Shown: positions 1 to 6,893 of the stretch, piece after piece
How the letters are laid out: every line of letters begins with the position of its first letter
Numbering within the stretch: the stretch's first letter is position 1
From: Cytidiella melzeri
Lineage: Eukaryota; Basidiomycota; Agaricomycetes; Polyporales; Irpicaceae
Length of the DNA: 11,181 bases
Assembly: GCA_022592445.1 (NCBI GenBank)
Contig: JABYQR010000707.1
Location: forward strand, 1-11,181
Reading direction: 5' to 3'
Made by a program: the position numbers and the translations under genes
The notes under the pieces: model-generated
Told to the model about the DNA's origin: nothing
Database searches by the model: none
Seen by the model: only the letters and a program-made list of their open reading frames with translations

Positions 1-165
1 AGCAAAGCCTAGACATGACTACCACTTAGAGCCTATGGTCCGGCTACCTCTATTTCTAGAGGATTTGTAGAGGGGCTCACGCACAGGCACAAGACCTAGA
101 AGAAAGGGGAAGGAAACCTCCAGCACGTCCAGAGACGTGAGGGAGTAGGGGCAGTCTTATCCAAA
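1..165 (-). mobile_element. Ty3/gypsy element 1: untranslated leader inside the 5' LTR
   Basis: On the minus strand this is the sequence immediately downstream of the LTR at 166-890. It starts with a two-base spacer (165-164) and then the primer-binding sequence at 163-152. The rest shows no long ORF on either strand. A minus-strand ATG at 16-14 opens a frame that runs off the left edge and could be the start of gag, but only five codons are visible, so this is a guess. Minus orientation is chosen because the TATA box, the pyrimidine-rich transcribed part of the LTR and the primer site all read that way. A plus-strand reading, as the tail of a pol gene before a 3' LTR, was considered; it shows no recognisable pol motif. 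Confidence 0.6.
152..163 (-). other. Self-complementary primer-binding site of gypsy element 1
   Basis: Minus strand TGGATAAGACTG, two bases inside the LTR end and starting with TGG as primer sites do. It is the exact 12-base complement of CAGTCTTATCCA at 301-290 (minus), which lies where the transcript should begin, 34 bases past the first T of TATATATA. Self-priming by the folded-back 5' end of the RNA is established for Tf1 of fission yeast and related sushi elements. That it happens here is inferred from position and complementarity. Confidence 0.65.
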
Positions 166-289
166 TGTAACAGTTAAGGTTACACTCACCAGGTAGTTGT
201 TAAACTGAAAGGGGAGATAATGAGATAGAGAGTAGAGTGGTGGTGAGAGTGAGTACTGGGGAGTACAGAGTAGTCCTTGATCAACAGAG

Positions 290-335
290 TGGATAAGACT
301 GAGGGGATATGCCCTCAGGAGTGCCTCTATATATA
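290..335 (-). promoter_or_regulatory. LTR core promoter: TATA box and predicted transcription start
   Basis: TATATATA occupies 335-328 on the minus strand. The sequence complementary to the primer site begins at 301, giving a TATA-to-start distance of about 34 bases, normal for fungal RNA polymerase II promoters. Downstream (300-185) the minus strand is strongly pyrimidine-rich, typical of R/U5 in fungal LTRs. Confidence 0.65.
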
Positions 336-503
336 CATGAAGGGGAGGACCCCAGGTACTACCCTAAGACCCCTATTACCTACATAAGTAAGCGAAGTAA
401 TCTACCTTGATAAGCATGCCCTATGCCCTAGTGGTGCCACTTCAATAATCAACCAATAGCAATTGTCCCCATGGCCTGACCCCATGACCCAGCTCCAAGG
501 CTA

Positions 504-640
504 GACTTGTTCTAGCTTGTTCTAAGACAAGGCTAGACTTTTCCAGAAGGTTCTAAGAACTATGACATCATCTAATGGAATGTTCTATACTATGACATCA
601 TAGTTCCAGCATGTTCCACAAGGTTCCAGAGAGTTCTATC
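504..640 (-). promoter_or_regulatory. U3 cluster of heat-shock-like and bZIP-like motifs
   Basis: TTC triplets sit at 510, 520, 541, 551, 583, 604, 614, 624 and 634; the last four are exactly 10 bp apart, matching the step-type heat-shock element described in yeast (TTC units with 5-bp gaps). At 541-559 the order is TTC, GAA, TTC, GAA, and at 578-585 GAA-2-TTC, the head-to-head arrangement bound by HSF trimers. Two copies of TGACATCA (563-570 and 593-600), one base from a CRE site, lie between them. The cluster is about 170-310 bp upstream of the TATA box. Binding itself is inferred. Confidence 0.5.
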
Positions 641-665
641 ATGTGATACACAGATAAGAAAAGGA

Positions 666-707
666 GCGCATCAGCGCATCAGAGACAGGAGGCGCATCAG
701 CGCATCA
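666..707. repeat. Four copies of GCGCATCA in U3
   Basis: Exact octamers at 666-673, 674-681, 692-699 and 700-707: two tandem pairs separated by 10 bases. No factor is recognised. They lie next to the GATA array and may be part of the same U3 enhancer or a local slippage product. Confidence 0.7.
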
Positions 708-722
708 ATTGATAGGCACTGA

Positions 723-819
723 GAATAAGTGCCGGAATAAGCGCCTGATAAGTGCCAGATAAGCGCTGGATAAGCGCCTAAATAGACGCCAGATAAGCGC
801 TGGATAAGCGCCTGATAAG
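723..819. repeat. 11-bp tandem array with GATAAG cores in U3
   Basis: GATAAG occurs at 747, 758, 769, 792, 803 and 814, with a decayed unit near 780 and two GAATAAG units at 723 and 735, so nine units of 11-12 bp. Units read GATAAG followed by CGCCT, CGCTG or similar. Four of the six intact cores match the WGATAR consensus of fungal GATA factors; further WGATAR sites lie at about 652 (AGATAA) and 710 (TGATAG). Near-helical spacing would place the sites on one face of the DNA. Regulation by a GATA factor is inferred. Confidence 0.65.
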
Positions 820-890
820 CACTTAAATATTCCCAATAATACCGTTGCCTGGTAAGGCAAGTCTTGTAGAAACATTGAAAATCTGTGACA

Positions 891-1352
891 GAACGTCCGG
901 CAAAAGCCACTTCCTCCGCTCGTGCGGCTGCTGCTCCTTACTCCAAGGAGAAGTCTGTTCGTGACACTTCAAAGATGAAGTGTTACAACTGTAACAAGAC
1001 AGACCACACGACGCCTACTTGCCCTTCGCCCTGGACAGAGAAGTCCAAAGAGGCAATGAAGAGGAAGGGTATTACCCAAAAGTCTGTTGCTGCTGGTGCC
1101 AAGGGCAAAGCTGCCACTGCCGCTGCTGTTGTTGCCACTCCCGCTGTTGCTGGTCCGTTGACCACTACTCCTCGTCGCAACCAGAGCGCGTGGGTGTTGG
1201 CTGTCTCTGAGTCCGACGTCACTATGCACGTAAGTACTTTGCTTACTACTATTACTTTTCCTACTCTACTTCCACTGTATGCAACTTCGTCAACAGACGA
1301 GTCGATACATATTCTTGATACTGGCGCAACTATACATTGTACGCCATATTGA
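891..1352 (+). pseudogene. Copia-1 gag C-terminus and protease
   Basis: The frame is open from the LTR junction at 891 to an in-frame TGA at 1350-1352. A CCHC zinc knuckle (C-x2-C-x4-H-x4-C) runs from 981 to 1022 and would bind genomic RNA in the nucleocapsid. A basic, Ala-rich linker follows, then the aspartic protease signature D-T-G-A at 1317-1328 that processes the polyprotein. The stop falls about ten codons after the catalytic Asp, in a position where the same frame simply continues downstream, so it is a nonsense mutation and not a natural gag-pol boundary. The 5' part of gag is missing because of the gypsy insertion at 890/891. Confidence 0.85.
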
Positions 1353-2906
1353 GACTTACTTTTCAATGTTCACTCTGTACCAACTATCGTACTGACTGTT
1401 GCCAACTCAGAACAACTAGTTTTGAAGCTCGCTGGTGACATGGTACTCGAGGTGGAACAGGAAAATGGTAAGCTTACTGAACTCTTGCTGAAGAACCTCT
1501 ACTTCAACTCAACTCTACCTTTTACCTTAATCAGTGTTGGAAAATGTGACTCTGATTATTGGTTTACGTTCTATCATGGACTTTGTACTATATACGACTC
1601 AAACTCAACTTGTGTGGCTGTAGTTAGAAAATCAAATGATTTATACACGCTATCATCAACTCGAGTGACTTCTTTAGCAAGCGTGCATAGAACTGGCATT
1701 ACTTTACTTGAAATGCATAAAAAACTCGGTCATCTCAGTTACTTCATGATCAAGAAACTACTTCAGACTTTGTCAATTATTACTGATCATATAACTGACC
1801 ATACTGAAACTCCGTGCGAGGACTGTTTACTCAACAATATCCATTGCAATACTGTACCCAAACTTTGTTCTTCATTGTTAGCTGAACCTTTCGGAGATCA
1901 CTTCCATATTGACATCTTTGGGCCTCTACCCACAGTGTCAATTACTGGTAAACACAAATACTGGTTAACTATTGTTGACGATGCTACTAGATGGCTAGTA
2001 CTTGCACCACTAGTTACTAAAGATGACGCCTATACTCAACAGGTCATTTTCTCTACTGAATTATTGACGCAATATGGTATTCGTGTCAAGATACTTCAAG
2101 CCGATAATGGCGGTGTCTTTACCAGTAAAGCTATGACTGCTTACTTGAAAACTCAAGGAACTATACTACGCCTTACTGTACACGATACACCTCAGCAAAA
2201 CGGTGTTGCTGAGCGTGTACATCAAACTATTATGAACTTGATTCGAATAAACCTGCATACTGCATCTTTACCAAATAGACTATGGTGGTACGCTGCATTA
2301 TATGCAATGTATGTGTACAATCGTTCTCCTCGTACTATACTTAACTACAAAACTCCTTACTTTAAGCAATATGGCACAGATGCTAACCTTGATGGACTTC
2401 AAGTCTTCGGTCAGCTGTGCATCGTATACAACAAATATCACACAGATAAATTAGCATCTAAGGGTAAAAGAGGAGTCTGGATAGGCTCCGCTGAACACTC
2501 TAAAGGTCACTACGTTTACTTCGGACAATGTGTCGGAATTGAACGTAACTTGCAATTCGTTGACTCTACGATACAAATTGAAGGGGAGAAAGAACCAAAT
2601 GTCGAAAAACTTACTGCTGAAAAACAACTTGAACTTAAGGACAACCCTCACATAGAACCAATGGAAATCGACAAGCCTGACCCTACTGGTCCAAGGCGTT
2701 CCAACAGAACTCCTCAACTATTGCGTAAAGCTTGTGGTCTAAACTACGACGAAGTAGACACTAACACTGCTTTCTACTTAACTGAGTTTAACGCTTACTA
2801 TGCTGAGGACGTCGGTGACCCTGTCACTTTCAAAGACGTACTTGATCACCCTCGCAAATACGATTGGTTTAAGTCTATGAAACTTGAGGTTGATACACTA
2901 GAATAA
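1353..2906 (+). pseudogene. Copia-1 integrase
   Basis: Same frame as the gag segment. An N-terminal H-H-C-C zinc region (MHKKLGH around 1711, PCEDC near 1812) precedes the catalytic core. The triad is intact: Asp at 1911-1913 (HIDIFGP), Asp at 2103-2105 (ADNGGVF) and Glu at 2211-2213 (NGVAERVH), with exactly 35 residues between the last two, the D-D-35-E pattern. The C-terminal part up to 2700 has the linker usual before copia reverse transcriptase. The reading frame ends at a TAA (2904-2906) in a sequence continuing in the same frame as the start of reverse transcriptase; a CAA-to-TAA change explains it. This is the best-preserved part of copia-1. Confidence 0.85.
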
Positions 2907-3746
2907 CTTGGCACTTGGGAATACTGTATCCCGCCGCCAAATGCCAACATTACTGGTTCTTGCTTCGTCTACAAGACTAAGTATGAAGATGGCAAAGTTA
3001 CTAAACTCAATTCAAGACTTGTTGAGCAAGGATACTCTCAGCGCAATGGTATTGATTACTATGCAAACAACTTGTTCGCTCCAGTCGCCCGCATGAGTTC
3101 TTTGCACTCATACTTACACTTGCGGCTTCACTACACTTCGAGATTAACCAACTTGATGTTAAGTCAGCTTACTTATACAGTAAGATCAACAATGATGAAG
3201 ATCTTTATCTTTGTCCGCCGCCTGGCGACTTACTGCCCAACTTGCCAAGGGCTGAGTACTTAAACTACGCAAAATATCTACGGCCTTAAACAAGCCGGCG
3301 TCGCTGGTACAAGGTACTATGCGATATACTTTTCCAACTTGGACTTAAGCATTCAGACTACGATAACGCTGTCTTCTACCTTTACAGGGGAGACAAACTA
3401 ATACTTATACTCGCTGTTCATGTCAACAATATTACTCTTGTACTATTACTTCTGTTGTTGCTGAACAATTCGAGATGCACTTAGACAACATGTCAAGGTA
3501 ACAAACGGTGGCACTATCCACTGGATGCTTGGCATGGAAATTGATTACGACAAAGCCTCTGGTGTTATCAAGCTTTTTCAACGCAATTATATCCAAACTA
3601 TACTCAAACGAAACAACTTTGACCATGATCATACACGCCGTACGCCTATGATACATGAGCACAACTTAGCCCCCCGTGACTCAAATGAACCTTGTCAGGA
3701 CGCTGACGCTATTAAACAATACATGTCTTTAGTCGGTGGTTTATGA
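2907..3746 (+). pseudogene. Copia-1 reverse transcriptase, heavily frameshifted
   Basis: Recognisable blocks in order: NSRLVEQGYSQ and FAPVARMSS near 3020-3098, INQLDVKSAYL near 3143-3175, IYGLKQAG at 3276-3299, the polymerase active-site block near 3410-3435, then WMLGMEIDY near 3520. Consecutive blocks sit in different frames. Five shifts (near 3098, 3261, 3274, 3299-3301 and 3440 or 3484, the last two both present when blocks are followed closely, with 3261 and 3274 flanking one four-codon block) all behave as one-base losses. The active site reads H-V-N-N at 3419-3430 where copia elements have an aromatic or His, Val, Asp, Asp; both catalytic aspartates are Asn. Another in-frame TGA lies at 3744-3746. 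Catalysis is impossible as it stands. Confidence 0.8.
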
Positions 3747-4391
3747 TACGTCGCTGACTGTACTTGACCAGACGTTGCATACTGCACTGGTCAACTTGCA
3801 CAATACTTAGCTGACCCTTCTAAGGAACACTTCGCTGCAGCTAAACAGTGTTACCTATACTTGAAGGGAACGTGCGATTACTGGCTTGTCCTAGGAAACC
3901 AAGAAACTACTACTAATACTTCACTTGTCAGATACGCTGATTCTGACGGTATGACTACATACGGCAATAAACCAATAATGGGCTACACCTTCACATACAA
4001 TGACTCGCTTATCTCTTGGTCAAGTAAGCGCGGCTCACTCGTAACACTATCGGTCACCAAAGTCAAACTATATGCCTTAGCGCATGCGTCAACTGAGGCT
4101 ATATATTTGAAAGCACTCATTGACGAACTACTTAACTGTACTATGGATCCTCTCAAAATGTATACTGACAGTGCATCAACTATTGCCATTGTTAGCTCAC
4201 CCGACGAGCAACATTTGCAACAAACTAAACACTTCAAAATTCGTAAGAATTTCATCAGCAATCGTGTACTTAAGAAGTATATAACTATTCATCACATATA
4301 TTCTAACGATCAACGTGCTGATACACTTACTAAAGCACTACCTCTCGAAAAACTCAAGCACTTTAATGAACTACTTCATATTTGTGCTTGA
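3747..4391 (+). pseudogene. Copia-1 reverse transcriptase C-terminus and RNase H
   Basis: Continues in the frame of the 3525-3746 block, with a second TGA at about 3768 in the position where copia proteins have Arg (ADCT, stop, PDVAY). RNase H begins with YADSDG near 3930, has SLISWSSKRG near 4005, and ends with the typical copia tail HIYSNDQRADTLTKALP near 4290-4345 and a TGA at 4389-4391. The block usually reading T-E-x-E-Y reads T-K-V-K-L (about 4057-4071), so the RNase H glutamate is lost. Other acidic residues (YADSD, MYTDSAS) remain. Confidence 0.85.
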
Positions 4392-4398
4392 AGGGGAG
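4391..4398 (+). other. Copia-1 polypurine tract
   Basis: AAGGGGAG immediately follows the pol stop codon and immediately precedes TGTTCAACC, the LTR start. This is the expected primer for plus-strand DNA synthesis. Confidence 0.75.
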
Positions 4399-4600
4399 TG
4401 TTCAACCATATTAATTAGACGCTTAACGTATGAGCGCCGTAGTTACCGTATATAAGACTTACTCTGATCAACGCAACGATACGCACTTTTGATCCCCAAC
4501 TCCCACTGTGTGATCTCTCTCAGTCTTGCTCTCTCAACACTTTCCTCTACTTTCATAGCCTTCTAACGATCTGTATAGTAGTCCCACCAACCCTTGACGC
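4399..4600 (+). repeat. Copia-1 3' LTR (right end approximate)
   Basis: Starts TGTTCAACC right after the polypurine tract. TATATAAG at 4449-4456 is the probable TATA box, followed by a CT-rich stretch (4495-4565) typical of transcribed LTR sequence. I could not identify a matching terminal repeat, so the right end is only bracketed between about 4575 and 4640. The 5' LTR that would settle it is outside the window. Confidence 0.6.
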
Positions 4601-4689
4601 TGGTGTGCCTCCTCTCGCACTGATGCACTTCCTTCCTAAACCCGCCGCCCTGGCAGGTCACTCTCTGACACCCCCCCTTGACCTGCTAT

Positions 4690-5136
4690 CAGTCCCAGCA
4701 TATCCATTGTGTGCGTGTGTGCAACTCGGGGCACAAGGGCTGAGCCATAGACAAGCTCAAGACGCAAGCTGTAGAACCAGCTATTGTGTGGTTCTTGAGA
4801 CATCTTGCAAGAACCCTTGAGTGACAAGGAGCTCTGCTTGTTTGTAAGAAGGGGTCCTTGTTTGAGCTTGTTGCATGTCCAGCAGCTTCCGGGTGTATCA
4901 GCAGAAGCAAGAGCTCCATGCAGCCAACATCTCCTGAGAGCACGGCATTGTCAAGATCTCAGTAGTCAAAACCGTCACAACAGTAAATCATAGTGTTCTT
5001 GAGAAGATTGTCTTGCTCCTCTCGTGGAAGGGCACCCAGCTTCATCAACACATTTGTTGAGGCATACTCAGTTACAATCTTTGCTGTGATGGCAATCAAG
5101 TCCTCAGGGGTCTTGCTACGCAGCTCAATGAGGTCT
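4690..5136 (-). pseudogene. Decayed coding relic, possibly a DUF6589-type protein
   Basis: On the minus strand a protein-like frame runs from 5136 to about 4870: an amphipathic stretch (DLIELRSKTPEDL, then IVTEYAST), then NTMIYCCDGFDY, an in-frame TGA near 4967, and DLDNAVLSGDVGCMELLL. The last block, with its preceding aromatic residues, resembles the short acidic SGD(V/I)G motif I recall from the DUF6589 family, which is abundant in mushroom genomes and tied to mobile DNA. The resemblance is from memory and weak. Beyond 4870 the three frames each give fragments and no family. The relic ends exactly at the copia-2 LTR, so that element apparently inserted into it. Confidence 0.35.
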
Positions 5137-5139
5137 TAT

Positions 5140-5482
5140 TGTTTTGCGAGGGAAGAGCGAGCGCACACGGAGAGTGATAACGAGTAATGAGGATAATTCA
5201 TAACAAACGAGTTTACATGATTTATATAGTTTTCTACAAGTGCGGAAATAATTAATAGAGTAATGAAATAGAAGGCGGAATAGTGAATAGGAATGCGGGT
5301 ACTCGGAATGTATGTGGAGGGAGGAATATACTCTCAAAGATAATGACATAAGTGGATAACCAAATAGATAAAGAATGGAATTTAGGAAGCTGGCGGATCG
5401 CGTGTATGAGACGGAACGGAAGACGGAATGGATAACATGACGAGACGGAATCAAAGCGATCGGTCGGAAAGTCTTGAGAACA
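5140..5482 (-). repeat. Copia element 2: 3' LTR
   Basis: Minus strand TGTTCTCAAG starts at 5482, right after the polypurine tract, and the other end reads AAAACA at 5140. The inverted repeat extends outward by three bases on both sides (TATTGTT at 5137-5143, AACAATA at 5479-5485), so the true ends could be 5137 and 5485. A minus-strand CTATATAAA at 5229-5221 is a good TATA box with a CT-rich tail downstream. The length of 343-349 bp is normal for copia. Confidence 0.7.
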
Positions 5483-5485
5483 ATA

Positions 5486-5495
5486 CTCCCCCTCA
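5486..5495 (-). other. Copia-2 polypurine tract
   Basis: Minus strand TGAGGGGGAG; the stop codon of pol forms its first three bases. It lies directly before the LTR start. Confidence 0.7.
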
Positions 5496-5652
5496 ACGAG
5501 TGGCGAGATTGTTGAGCGCGAGTTGCTCTTGATGCTTGATACGAGGTAGTGACTTTGTGAGCATGTCGGCGCGATTGTCTTCGCGACTGCAGTGAGGAAT
5601 TTTGATAGAACCGTCGAGGACGCGTTGAGACACTGTATCACGCTTCAAACTA
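5493..5652 (-). pseudogene. Copia-2 RNase H C-terminal end
   Basis: The minus-strand frame ending at TGA 5495-5493 holds RDTVSQRVLDGSIKI, PHCSREDNRADMLTKSLP and a short tail, the standard C-terminus of copia RNase H. Upstream of the Arg codon (near 5646) the match is lost. A fragment reading FYCHFV at 5685-5700 might be the preceding strand of RNase H, displaced by about 13 codons, but that is uncertain. The remainder of pol is missing, so another element has cut copia-2 between about 5650 and 5700. Confidence 0.75.
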
Positions 5653-5949
5653 AGAACAACCTTAAAGACAACACAACCAACCACGAAGTGGCAATAGAAG
5701 TGTAAAGGTGTGGAAGCGCGGAAGTGTTAAAGTAATGCGAGGTGGTCCAAGAGTCCTAGTTTACCTGTGCTAAAAAGAGCGACAAGGTTTTTGTGATAAA
5801 GTTTATATGAAGGGAGCTAGACGGGCAACTACCACACGTATTGCGGGTAAAAAGGGCAAGTCGGCGCGGTGAAAGAGAAAGAACTATAGCGCGGCTCCAA
5901 GCGAGCGCGCGGGAGATGTCGCGACTTGTAGGAAAACGGCGAGCGGAGG

Positions 5950-6135
5950 GACGCAGAAGATAAACGCAGGCGCAATATGAATCTCGAACACAAAACGCGG
6001 TCGCTGGTGAAGGTGAAATAGTCGCTGTAAAACGCGGGCGCAGTGAAAGTGAACGCAGTAAGCTCGACGCAGTGAAGATGAAACGCAACGCAGTAACGCA
6101 GTAAAATAACGCAGTTAAAAAGCAAACGCAGTATA
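5950..6135. repeat. Interspersed ACGCAG(T) repeats
   Basis: The plus strand holds about ten copies of ACGCAG, mostly AACGCAGT, between 5950 and 6135, densest at 6053-6133 with irregular 9-25 bp spacing. Read on the minus strand they are ACTGCGTT in a pyrimidine-rich context. The stretch 5653-6213 has no convincing gene; minus-strand frames here are repeat translations. Confidence 0.6.
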
Positions 6136-6213
6136 ACGAAGTCGAAAGGAAACGTGAGGGAAAGTTAAACTAATAGCGCGCGGGTCGCAGCGGAAGGCTA
6201 TGTGAAACCGCCG

Positions 6214-6741
6214 TTAATTGGACTCGGCAGACTGCGCGCGGGGGCGGTAGTGTAGAACAACACCTCCCGAGCGGCGATGCGTATTACAAGCAAACGCGTG
6301 GCCAACGACGACGTTGGTAGCGCTGGTAAGATTGAACTGTACTAGTTTGCACTCGTGACCCTCGCCTTCAAAGTCTGGAGATAGCCAGCAATCTGGGTGC
6401 GGCGCGCGCGGGCGATCGCAGTCGAGTGGGACGAAAGGTCCTGTACGTAGGGGAATTGGATGGTCGCTCTGAGTGTCGCAATAGGAGCAGTTATCGAGCG
6501 AGTCCGCGACAGAGGCGACGGACGACGCTGGCGAGGGTGATTTAGGAGTAGGTCTCTCAGGGGAGACCGTAGGCGCTGCTGAGGGCTCGGGCGGCGGCGT
6601 GGGCGCGGGGATGGTGGGATAACGGCGTTGAATCTCGCGCGGGCGCGGGCTGAAAGGGCAACGGCCGGTGGGTGAATGGGGAACAGTGGGACAGCAGCGG
6701 CAGACTCGAGGCGGGTTGTCGTTGTTGGACGCCGCGGGCAT
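6214..6741 (-). CDS. Hypothetical 175-residue Pro-rich, Cys/His-rich protein
   Basis: A complete ATG-to-TAA frame; the ATG is the first one downstream of a TATA box (6901-6894), about 155 bases away with a pyrimidine-rich leader, which supports this start. Residues 1-30 contain a small Cys cluster (C14, C16, C17, C28). Residues 30-80 are rich in Pro, Ser and Arg and probably disordered. Residues 85-164 are compact and rich in metal-binding candidates: Cys 85, 88, 108, 118, 131, 152 and His 94, 115, 129, 148, 155, 164, starting with C-x2-C and including H-x13-C and C-x2-H. I do not recognise the family. It could be a cargo gene of a mobile element or part of a gag-like protein; no protease or polymerase frame follows. 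An overlapping minus frame at 6342-6881 is longer but low in complexity and judged a shadow. Confidence 0.45.
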   Translation of the reverse strand: MPAASNNDNPPRVCRCCPTVPHSPTGRCPFSPRPREIQRRYPTIPAPTPPPEPSAAPTVSPERPTPKSPSPASSVASVADSLDNCSYCDTQSDHPIPLRTGPFVPLDCDRPRAPHPDCWLSPDFEGEGHECKLVQFNLTSATNVVVGHAFACNTHRRSGGVVLHYRPRAQSAESN

Positions 6742-6893
6742 AAACGTGGAAGAGATCGCAATGAGGCAACGCAGGAGAGGCTACAGCTAGGGACGCGAAG
6801 AGACTCCCTCGACGCGAACACAAAGTGTAAAGTATACTCTGGGAACTGGTGTCTCCCTTGATTCCCCCTTCCGCAGTACAAACAACACCTTTA

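Larger units (their letters stand above)
166..890 (-). repeat. Ty3/gypsy element 1: 5' LTR (725 bp)
   Basis: The ends are near-perfect inverted repeats: plus-strand TGTAACAG at 166 and CTGTGACA ending at 890 (7 of 8 bases pair), with canonical TG...CA ends. Read on the minus strand it has the order of a promoter LTR: a U3 of about 590 bp with dense regulatory motifs, TATATATA at 335-328, a predicted transcript start near 301, and a CT-rich transcribed part down to 166. The low-coordinate end also holds a short palindrome (TGTAAC, seven bases, GTTACA at 166-184). Sequence to the right (891 onwards) is copia gag coding, so the LTR edge is sharp. The second LTR of this element must lie to the left of the window. 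Direct flanks (CCAAA and GAACG) do not match, which fits a full element and not a solo LTR. Confidence 0.8.
891..4600 (+). mobile_element. Ty1/copia element 1, 5'-truncated in window and decayed
   Basis: The order zinc knuckle, protease, integrase, reverse transcriptase, RNase H is the Ty1/copia order (integrase before reverse transcriptase). The element begins abruptly in mid-gag at the edge of the gypsy LTR, so its 5' LTR and early gag should lie beyond that inserted element. It ends with a polypurine tract and a 3' LTR. The right limit near 4600 is approximate because no terminal repeat could be found for the LTR end. Four in-frame stops, five frameshifts and altered catalytic residues make it non-autonomous. 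Confidence 0.85.

Noticed and set aside
671..910. 79-codon minus-strand ORF with repeated YLGAYPALI-like units
   Set aside because: It is a translation of the 11-bp GATA array and the octamer repeats inside the LTR.
4605..4993. Plus-strand frames of 60-70 codons
   Set aside because: Short, with no motif or consistent context; the minus strand looks more protein-like.
5125..5641. Minus-strand frames of 123 and 129 codons
   Set aside because: They cross the copia-2 LTR and polypurine tract in frames different from the RNase H frame, and show no protein motif.
5651..5764. Possible minus-strand intron (CAG/GTAAAC donor, TTCTTAG acceptor) leading into the copia-2 RNase H
   Set aside because: Copia elements rarely keep introns in RNase H and no coding exon is recognisable on the upstream side; an insertion boundary is simpler.
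6342..6881. 179-codon minus-strand frame overlapping the 175-codon ORF
   Set aside because: Arg/Pro/Ser repeats only, begins close to the TATA box, and lacks the ordered Cys/His pattern of the other frame.
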